The notes under the pieces are model-generated. The model was given only the letters and a program-made list of their open reading frames with translations. It did no database searches and was not told the origin of the DNA. A DNA stretch of 5,382 bases from an uncultured Comamonadaceae bacterium (GTDB taxonomy: Bacteria > Pseudomonadota > Gammaproteobacteria > Burkholderiales > Burkholderiaceae_C), in the NCBI GenBank assembly GCA_937871735.1, contig CALMOI010000076.1:1-5382 (forward strand), given 5' to 3'. The translations under genes and the position numbers were made by a program. Each line of letters starts with the position of its first letter. The stretch's first letter is position 1. Positions 1 through 4,835 of this stretch are shown one piece after another.

Positions 1-376
1 CCCACAGCAGCGCGGCCTGATCCGGGTCAGCCACCCGCGCCAAGCCCCAAACCTGGGCGGCGCGGGCGTAGTCGCCGTAATGCTGCGGCGGCAGCCAGAC
101 GCTGCGCGCCGCGCTGTGCAGGGCCGTGTGCGCGCTGATGCGGCTGATGGCCTCGCTGGCGCTGGCGGCCAGCAGCACGCGCTGGGGGCTCACGCCGTGG
201 AACTCGGCCAGCTCGGCGCGCAAGCGGGTGTAGTGCGGATCGGGGTAATGGGTGGCGTCCGCCGCCTGCAACGCCGCCAGCGCGCTGGGGCACGGGCCGC
301 AGGCGTTGCTGTTGGTCGAGAAGTCCCAGCGCGGCACGCCAGCAGCGTCAGGGCCACCATGTTCCCAGTTCACCAT
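1..376 (-). CDS. cobC: CobC-type threonine-phosphate decarboxylase / class I-II aminotransferase fold, N-terminal part (partial)
   Basis: Open reading frame running off the left edge; 125 residues are visible. The family is PLP-dependent (histidinol-phosphate-aminotransferase-like) and decarboxylates L-threonine O-3-phosphate to (R)-1-amino-2-propanol phosphate, the nucleotide-loop linker of B12. The N-terminus shows the usual start of this family: HGG at residues 6-8, the WDFSTNSN segment at 18-24 (substrate-side loop), then HYPDPHYTRLR at 43-53 and a HGVSP segment at 60-64. The expected phosphate-binding turn is ASASEA at 71-76. The PLP lysine would lie beyond the window. ATG at 376 overlaps the cbiB stop by 7 nt; an in-frame GTG at 373 would give a 4-nt GTGA overlap instead. 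No good Shine-Dalgarno is seen, so translation is probably coupled to cbiB. Following cbiB directly fits, because CbiB uses its product. A generic HisC-like aminotransferase is the alternative, less likely here. Confidence 0.88.
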   Translation of the reverse strand, partial: MVNWEHGGPDAAGVPRWDFSTNSNACGPCPSALAALQAADATHYPDPHYTRLRAELAEFHGVSPQRVLLAASASEAISRISAHTALHSAARSVWLPPQHYGDYARAAQVWGLARVADPDQAALLW

Positions 377-1350
377 GCGGTGCCCCCGGCCCAAGGCAGC
401 AGCGCCAGCAGCAGCACGCCAATCGCGGCGGCGGCGCAGCGCACGGCCCGCTGGGTGTCAGTCGCAGCGGGGGCGTGGCCGGTGGGGTTGAGCACATACA
501 CGCCGGGTTTGCCCAACCGAATGCCCAGCAGCAGCGCCACCGTGGCCATCGGCCAGCCGCCGTTGGGCGATGGGGTGATGCGCGACTGTTGCGGCAAACA
601 GGCCAGCGCCTGCCACCGCACCGGCGCACATTGGCCCAGCGACAGCAGCAGCGCACCGCACATCAACAGCAGCGCAGTGATGCGGGCGGGCAGCCACGAC
701 AGCGCATCGTCTACCCGCGCCGCCCACTTGCCCGCCCACAGCCATTGCCTGCCGCCGCGCACCTCGCGGTAGCCCCACATGGCGTCGGCGGTATTGGCGT
801 AGCGGTACAGCGCCGCGCCGGGCAAGCCCAGCAGCACGAACCAAAAAATGGGCGCGATCACTGAATCATTCAGGTTCTCGGCCAGGGTCTCGATGGCGCT
901 TTCGCGCACTTCGGTGTCAGTCAAACGAGTTACGTCGCGGCTGACCAGCCACGACAGGCGCTCACGCCCAGCGGGCAGCGACTGGGCCAAGGCGGCTTCA
1001 ACGGCTTGCACTTCGCTGCGCAGCATCGCCCAGGCCAACAGCGGTTTGAGCAACACGGCCAGCCCCAGCACGCCCAGCCACGTACCCCACGGCAGCCACT
1101 GCGCAGACAACCACGCCAGCCCAGCCTGTAAACCCCACGCCAGCGCCACCACGGGCAGCGCGCCCGCAGACCACGCCAGCGCGCCCCAAACGAAAGCGCG
1201 GCCATCACGCGCCGGGCGTGGTGCGTGCGCCAGCGGTGCGACGCGCTGGCCCGCCCAGCCCAAGTAATTGCCCATCCACACCACCGGGTGCCAGCGCACC
1301 GGGGGCTCGCCCAACAGGTGGTCGATCAGCAGGGCCAGCAGCACCGTCAT
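370..1350 (-). CDS. cbiB: Adenosylcobinamide-phosphate synthase CbiB (CobD in Pseudomonas naming)
   Basis: Integral membrane enzyme of 326 residues, a normal family length, that joins aminopropanol (phosphate) to adenosylcobyric acid to give adenosylcobinamide (phosphate). Signature stretches in order are: DHLLGEPPVRWHPVVWMG at 10-27; SRDV..L near 137-143; the ESAIETLAENLNDSVIAP core at 150-167; NTADAMWGYR at 186-195; KWAARVDD at 208-215 followed by LPARITALL; and SPNGGWPMA at 261-269. Hydrophobic spans at about 51-82, 86-108, 165-183, 221-241 and 303-320 fit a polytopic inner-membrane protein. The ATG at 1350 overlaps the bluB stop in an ATGA quartet, and only weak purine runs precede it, so coupling to bluB is likely. 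The stop at 370 lies inside the next gene, cobC, which supplies the linker substrate. The name cobD also denotes the Salmonella decarboxylase, so cbiB is less ambiguous. Confidence 0.96.
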   Translation of the reverse strand: MTVLLALLIDHLLGEPPVRWHPVVWMGNYLGWAGQRVAPLAHAPRPARDGRAFVWGALAWSAGALPVVALAWGLQAGLAWLSAQWLPWGTWLGVLGLAVLLKPLLAWAMLRSEVQAVEAALAQSLPAGRERLSWLVSRDVTRLTDTEVRESAIETLAENLNDSVIAPIFWFVLLGLPGAALYRYANTADAMWGYREVRGGRQWLWAGKWAARVDDALSWLPARITALLLMCGALLLSLGQCAPVRWQALACLPQQSRITPSPNGGWPMATVALLLGIRLGKPGVYVLNPTGHAPAATDTQRAVRCAAAAIGVLLLALLPWAGGTAW

Positions 1351-2066
1351 GGCGTGGCTGTCTCAGGGGTAAACAAGTCGCTGGGTTGGCCCCAGGTGTT
1401 GTCGTAGACCAAATCGGCCAGCGGGGCGCGTTCGGCCCAGCGGGTTTGTTGCAGCATGGGCTGGTCGTAAAAAGCCTCGACCGGCCCCAAACACAGCAGC
1501 GCAATCGGTTCGGCCCCGGCGGGCAGGTGCAGCAGTTGGGCGACTTGCTCCGGATCGAACAGCGAAACCCAGCCCATGCCCAGCCCTTCGGCGCGCGCGG
1601 CCAGCCACAGGTTTTGGATGGCGCAAGCGGCGGAAGCCAAGTCCATTTGCGGCAAGGTGCGACGGCCAAAAATGTGGCGCTCGCGGCCATCGGCCAAGCT
1701 GACGGCCAGCACCTCGGCGGCTTCAAGCAAGCCTTGCACCTTCAGGCACATGAATTCATCTTCACGCTTCCCCAAGGCGCGGGCGGTTTCCAGGCGCTCG
1801 GCCTTGACCAGCGTGTGCAACTGCTGGCGCAACGCCCGGTCGGTGATGCGGATGAAGCGCCACGGCTGCATGAAGCCGACGCTGGGCGCATGGTGCGCTG
1901 CGCCCAGCAGGCGGCGCAGCGTGGCCGCATCGACCGTGCCGCCCGCAAAGTGGCGCATGTCGCGCCGCTCGGCAATGGCGCGGTACACCGCCTCGATGGC
2001 GGCGGGGTCAAAGGCGTGCAATGCAGACGAGGTGGGCGCAGTCGGCAAGGTGGGGGGCGTGCTCAT
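1347..2066 (-). CDS. bluB: 5,6-dimethylbenzimidazole synthase BluB
   Basis: A 239-residue flavin-destructase of the nitroreductase fold. BluB cleaves FMNH2 with O2 to make 5,6-dimethylbenzimidazole, the lower ligand of B12. Visible family motifs are ERRDMRHF at 33-40, HHAPSVGFMQPWRF at 58-71, LPQMDLASAACAIQNLWLAA at 138-157, GLGMGWVSLFDP at 161-172, and a closing PML.QTRW. D36 and S168 sit where I expect the two functionally important residues described for Sinorhizobium BluB (Asp32 and Ser167); that assignment comes from motif context rather than an alignment. The first 20 residues are Pro/Thr/Ala-rich and are probably a flexible extension. The ATG at 2066 lies 23 nt past the bioB stop, in a C-rich leader without a Shine-Dalgarno; no better in-frame ATG exists before the conserved core. 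The motifs separate it from ordinary nitroreductases. Confidence 0.96.
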   Translation of the reverse strand: MSTPPTLPTAPTSSALHAFDPAAIEAVYRAIAERRDMRHFAGGTVDAATLRRLLGAAHHAPSVGFMQPWRFIRITDRALRQQLHTLVKAERLETARALGKREDEFMCLKVQGLLEAAEVLAVSLADGRERHIFGRRTLPQMDLASAACAIQNLWLAARAEGLGMGWVSLFDPEQVAQLLHLPAGAEPIALLCLGPVEAFYDQPMLQQTRWAERAPLADLVYDNTWGQPSDLFTPETATP

Positions 2067-2089
2067 GCGGCTGGGGCGGCAGGGGCGGC
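2067..2089 (-). other. bioB-bluB spacer with a GGGGCGGC direct repeat
   Basis: This 23-nt gap is the longest non-coding stretch in the window. On the + strand GGGGCGGC occurs at 2073-2080 and again at 2082-2089, separated by one A. The mRNA strand is therefore C-rich and carries no recognisable ribosome binding site before the bluB ATG. It is too short, and lacks the hairpin and U-tract, to be a terminator. I see no promoter in it. Confidence 0.6.
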
Positions 2090-3124
2090 TCAGGCGCGGC
2101 GGAAGGTCAAGCCCAAGCGCTGGAGCAAGTCCATGTCAGCAGCCACGTCGGGGTTGCCGGTGGTCAGCAGCTTTTCGCCGTAGAAGATGGAGTTGGCACC
2201 GGCCACAAAGCACAGCGCTTGCACCGCGTCGCCCATTTGCTGGCGGCCTGCCGACAGGCGGACCTTGGCACGCGGCATGGTGATGCGGGCTACGGCGATC
2301 ATGCGCACGAACTCCAGCGGGTCGAGCGCGGGCTGGTCGGCCAGCGGCGTGCCTTCCACGCGCACCAAGTTGTTGATAGGCACGGACTCGGGGTAATCAG
2401 GGGCCAAGTTGGCCAGTTGCGCGATCAGGCCCGCACGCTGGGTGCGCGATTCGCCCATGCCAACGATGCCGCCGCTGCACACGCGCACACCTGCGCCGCG
2501 CACGCGCTCCAGGGTGTCGAGGCGGTCTTGGTAGTCGCGGCTGGTGATCACGTCGCCGTAGAAGTCGGGCGCGCTGTCGAGGTTGTGGTTGTAGAAGTCC
2601 AGGCCCGCATCGCGCAGGGTTTCGGCGTGGCCTTCGTTCAACATGCCCAGCGTGGCGCAGGCTTCCATGCCCAAGTCTTTGACGGCTTTGACCAGCTCGG
2701 CCACGGCTTCCACGTCGCGGTCTTTGGGCGAGCGCCAGGCCGCGCCCATGCAAAAGCGGGTGGCTCCGGCGGCCTTGGCTTGCTCGGCGGCGGCGCGCAC
2801 GGTGGCAATGTCCATCAGCTTGGTGGCTTCCACGCCGGTGTCGTAATGCACCGATTGCGGGCAGTAGCCGCAGTTTTCCGGGCAGCCGCCGGTCTTGATC
2901 GACAGCAGCGTGGCCAGTTCGACTTCGTTGGGTGTGTGGTGCTCGCGGTGCACGGTTTGGGCGCGGAACAGCAAGTCAGAGAACGGCAAATTCAGCAGCG
3001 CCTCGACGGCGGGCACCGACCAGCGTTCGGTGCTGGCGGGCGCGCAAGTGCTGGCTGCATCAGCGCAGCCGGTGGCGGCGCGGGGGTGGAAATGCACAGC
3101 CTGGGGGGTAGCGGTCAAGGTCAT
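2090..3124 (-). CDS. bioB: Biotin synthase BioB (radical SAM)
   Basis: Radical SAM enzyme that inserts sulfur into dethiobiotin, the last step of biotin synthesis. From the ATG at 3124 it has 344 residues. The [4Fe-4S] motif CPENCGYC provides C81, C85 and C88. The [2Fe-2S] ligands are also in place by comparison with remembered E. coli BioB (C97, C128, C188, R260): C125 in RFCMGAAW, C156 in EACATLG, C216 in VCSGGIVGMGE and R289 in VRLSAGR. YNHNLD, PINNLV and NSIFYGEKLLTT are typical BioB segments. The N-terminus is about 28 residues longer than in E. coli and is Ala/Thr-rich. An alternative TTG start at 3139 adds five residues, overlaps the cobO stop as TTGA, and has AGAGG nine bases upstream; ATG is preferred by codon but has only a weak GAG before it. 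The enzyme looks intact. It is out of pathway here, inside a B12 operon. Confidence 0.96.
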   Translation of the reverse strand: MTLTATPQAVHFHPRAATGCADAASTCAPASTERWSVPAVEALLNLPFSDLLFRAQTVHREHHTPNEVELATLLSIKTGGCPENCGYCPQSVHYDTGVEATKLMDIATVRAAAEQAKAAGATRFCMGAAWRSPKDRDVEAVAELVKAVKDLGMEACATLGMLNEGHAETLRDAGLDFYNHNLDSAPDFYGDVITSRDYQDRLDTLERVRGAGVRVCSGGIVGMGESRTQRAGLIAQLANLAPDYPESVPINNLVRVEGTPLADQPALDPLEFVRMIAVARITMPRAKVRLSAGRQQMGDAVQALCFVAGANSIFYGEKLLTTGNPDVAADMDLLQRLGLTFRRA

Positions 3125-3135
3125 CTGGGTCTCAC

Positions 3136-3705
3136 TCAATCTTCTATGCCTCTTTGGGCGGGAATGCCCGCGTTGAACGCGTGCTTGATTTTGGTCATCT
3201 CGGTGACGGTATCGGCCAGTTCGATCAGCTCGGGCGGGCAGCGGCGACCCGTCAAGCAGACATGGACGTGCGCCGGACGCTCGCGCAAGGTGACCAGCAC
3301 GTCATCCAGCGGCAGCCAGCCGTAGATCAACGGGTACGTGACCTCGTCCAGCACCACCAAGAAATGCTCGCCCGCCAAGATCGTGGCCCGCGCGCGCTGC
3401 CAGCCATCGCGGGCCAACTGCGCAGAACGCTCCAAATCTTGGCTCTTCCAGCTGAAGCCGTCGCCCAAGCCTTCTATCGGCAAGCCGAGCTGCTCGAACA
3501 TGCGGTGCTCGCCAAAGCGGGCACTCGGCACCTTCATGAACTGGTAGATTTTGACAGCCTTGCCCCGGCCATGGGCCCGCAGCGCCAGTCCAAAGGCCGC
3601 CGTGCTCTTGCCTTTGCCGTCGCCAGTGTTGACGATGACGAGGCCACGCCGCTCGCCTTCGGGTTTGTCATAGGGCTTGTCCGTGAGCGGTGTTTCGATG
3701 TGCAT
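3136..3705 (-). CDS. cobO: Cob(I)yrinic acid a,c-diamide adenosyltransferase (CobO/BtuR family)
   Basis: Cytosolic ATP:corrinoid adenosyltransferase that transfers the 5'-deoxyadenosyl group of ATP to Co(I) of the corrin ring, in de novo synthesis and salvage. The 189-residue length is typical. The P-loop TGDGKGKSTAAFG spans 27-39, IYQFMK is at 53-58, GLGDGFSWKS at 79-88, the hydrophobic strand ending in LDEV at 119-122, CLTGR at 150-154, and the C-terminal signature ADTVTEM..IKHAFNAGIPAQRGIE at 164-188. These place it in the CobO/CobA(Salmonella)/BtuR family rather than the PduO or EutT types. ATG at 3705 follows the SUMT stop by 10 nt. The upstream bases are pyrimidine-rich with no clear Shine-Dalgarno, so re-initiation after SUMT is probable. 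It needs a Co(I) substrate and hence a reductant; the ferredoxin-like gene two positions upstream is one conceivable source, but that is inference. Confidence 0.97.
   Translation of the reverse strand: MHIETPLTDKPYDKPEGERRGLVIVNTGDGKGKSTAAFGLALRAHGRGKAVKIYQFMKVPSARFGEHRMFEQLGLPIEGLGDGFSWKSQDLERSAQLARDGWQRARATILAGEHFLVVLDEVTYPLIYGWLPLDDVLVTLRERPAHVHVCLTGRRCPPELIELADTVTEMTKIKHAFNAGIPAQRGIED
3149..3155 (-). promoter_or_regulatory. Possible ribosome binding site for a TTG start of bioB
   Basis: On the minus strand the sequence reads AAAGAGG, nine bases before the TTG at 3139. It lies inside the last codons of cobO. It supports the longer bioB start; the ATG at 3124 has only a GAG about six bases upstream. 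The choice between the two starts is unresolved. Confidence 0.4.
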
Positions 3706-3715
3706 GAGGAAAGAT

Positions 3716-4495
3716 TCAAAGCAGGCCCGAGGGCCGAAAGTGAGGGCTGAGCGCCACGGTGTCGCCCACGATGAGCAGGCCGGGGCGCAGTTCGCGCTCG
3801 GGCACTTGGCGCACCAGCGCGCTCAGGCCGCAGGCCAGCACCCATTGCTGGGGCCGTGCGCCGTCGTAGACGATGGCAGCGGGCGTGTCGGGCGGCAGGC
3901 CGTGTTCGATCAGGTGCTGGGCAATGCTCGCCAAACGCGCCACGCCCATGTAAAACACCCGCGTCTGCCCCGGTTTGGCCAGCGCGGCCCAGTCCAGCGT
4001 GGTGTGCTCGTCGGCCAAATGGCCGGGCAAAAAGCTGCAACTGTGGGCCATGTTGCGGTGCGTGAGCGGGATGCCCGCCGTAGCGGCGCAACCGTTGGCA
4101 GCGCTGATGCCGGGCACGACTTCAAAGGCAATGCCCGCCTCTTGCAAGGCTTGCACTTCTTCGCCGCCCCGGCCAAACAACTGCGGATCGCCGCCTTTGA
4201 GGCGCACCACGCGGTGCCCGGCGCGGGCTTGTTCAATCAGCACGGCGTGGATTTGCGCCTGCGGCATCACATGGTCGCCCGAGGCTTTGCCCGCGTAGAT
4301 GCGCAGCGCCTGCGCCGGGGCCAGCGCCAGCACTTCGGGCTCGATCAGGCGGTCGTAGACCAGCACGTCAGCGGTTTGAAGGCGGTTCAAGGCGCGCACG
4401 GTCAGCAAATCTGCCGGGCCGGGGCCAGCTCCAACCAAATAGACCATGCCGCAGCGCGGCGTGGCGGGAACTGCGGGTGCGCTGTCAGCAGACAT
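3716..4495 (-). CDS. cobA: Uroporphyrinogen-III C-methyltransferase (SUMT)
   Basis: SAM-dependent enzyme that methylates uroporphyrinogen III at C2 and C7 to precorrin-2, the entry to cobalamin and siroheme. It has 259 residues, the normal length of stand-alone SUMT without the CysG dehydrogenase domain. Motifs: VGAGPG at 21-26, VYDRL at 46-50, VVRLKGGDP.LFGRGGEE at 96-113, VVPGISAA at 126-133, GIPLTHR at 141-147, FYMG at 181-184 and LLIVGDTVAL at 240-249. By comparison with remembered CysG, the catalytic base (D48), K70, the SAM-contact Pro (P25), the GGD loop (101-103) and M183 are kept. The usual Asp after GAGPG is Pro27 here. The start is the ATG at 4495, set by AGGAGG five bases upstream; an earlier in-frame start at 4564 would only add a 23-residue out-of-frame read of the ferredoxin gene. 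It overlaps that gene by 11 nt. The symbol cobA also names Salmonella's adenosyltransferase. Confidence 0.95.
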   Translation of the reverse strand: MSADSAPAVPATPRCGMVYLVGAGPGPADLLTVRALNRLQTADVLVYDRLIEPEVLALAPAQALRIYAGKASGDHVMPQAQIHAVLIEQARAGHRVVRLKGGDPQLFGRGGEEVQALQEAGIAFEVVPGISAANGCAATAGIPLTHRNMAHSCSFLPGHLADEHTTLDWAALAKPGQTRVFYMGVARLASIAQHLIEHGLPPDTPAAIVYDGARPQQWVLACGLSALVRQVPERELRPGLLIVGDTVALSPHFRPSGLL

Positions 4496-4835
4496 CGTCG
4501 CCTCCTGGGCCTTGGTGGAACACCAGATCGGCCACCGGCTCGCCGCCGACCAAGTGCTGCTCAATGATGCGATCCATGTTGGCGGGCGTCACGTCGTAGT
4601 ACCACACCCCGTCGGGCTGCACGCACATCACCGGGCCGCCTTTGCACGCGGCAAAGCAGCTCACCCGGCTGCGCTTGACGCGCAATGCGCCCTCGTGCAA
4701 GCCAGCAGCTTTGAACTTGTCGCCCAAGCTGTCGAACAGGGCTTGCGACTCACCCGCTTGGGCGCAACGCGGGCCGGTGCAAATCAGCAGGTGGCGGCGG
4801 TAGTCACCAATTTTGGGTTTGATGGCGGCGCTCAC
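4485..4835 (-). CDS. Thioredoxin-fold [2Fe-2S] ferredoxin-like protein
   Basis: Small soluble protein of 116 residues. Its cysteines at 19, 24, 60 and 64 give C-x4-C-x35-C-x3-C, the ligand spacing of the NuoE / Shethna-type [2Fe-2S] thioredoxin-like fold. The first pair is in LLICTGPRCA and the second in VSCFAACKGGPVMC. Extra cysteines occur at 71 and at the very last residue, 116. No signal peptide or membrane segment is seen. The start is GTG at 4835, overlapping the cobJ stop as GTGA, and is supported by GAGGAG eight bases upstream. Its exact role is not known to me. Its place between cobJ and SUMT suggests electron supply to a redox step of B12 synthesis, such as corrin or cobalt reduction or the hydroxylation before ring contraction. 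That is an inference from position only. An unrelated redox-sensing role is possible. Confidence 0.88.
   Translation of the reverse strand: MSAAIKPKIGDYRRHLLICTGPRCAQAGESQALFDSLGDKFKAAGLHEGALRVKRSRVSCFAACKGGPVMCVQPDGVWYYDVTPANMDRIIEQHLVGGEPVADLVFHQGPGGDDVC
4501..4506 (-). promoter_or_regulatory. Ribosome binding site of SUMT
   Basis: A perfect AGGAGG on the minus strand, five bases before the ATG at 4495. It lies in the Gly-Gly codons near the end of the ferredoxin-like gene. It fixes the SUMT start at 4495 rather than the longer in-frame start at 4564. Confidence 0.85.

Noticed and set aside
1095..1101. GCCACTG on the + strand, a string found in cobalamin riboswitches
   Set aside because: It is inside cbiB codons, on the strand opposite the operon, and there is no surrounding riboswitch-like structure; a chance match of seven bases.
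2067..2089. A terminator between bioB and bluB
   Set aside because: No stable inverted repeat and no U-tract; the repeat present is direct, not inverted.
1218..2183. A 321-codon open frame on the + strand opposite bluB
   Set aside because: Same reasoning: mirrors a well-supported BluB and shows no family motif.
2090..3124. bioB as a misnamed radical SAM enzyme for anaerobic lower-ligand synthesis
   Set aside because: The cluster ligands C125, C156, C216 and R289 and the segments YNHNLD and NSIFYG are specific to biotin synthase; anaerobic lower-ligand enzymes are ThiC-like and look different.
2021..3325. A 434-codon open frame on the + strand opposite bioB
   Set aside because: It is antisense to a clear BioB with all its catalytic residues; its translation is low-complexity (Gly/Ala/His/Val-rich) with no recognisable domain. 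Long antisense open frames are expected in GC-rich genes.
4496..4564. Longer SUMT start at 4564
   Set aside because: The added 23 residues are an out-of-frame read of the ferredoxin-like gene; the ATG at 4495 has a perfect AGGAGG five bases upstream.
3677..4567. A 296-codon + strand open frame opposite SUMT
   Set aside because: It is the shadow of SUMT, rich in Gln/His/Arg, without a domain I can recognise.
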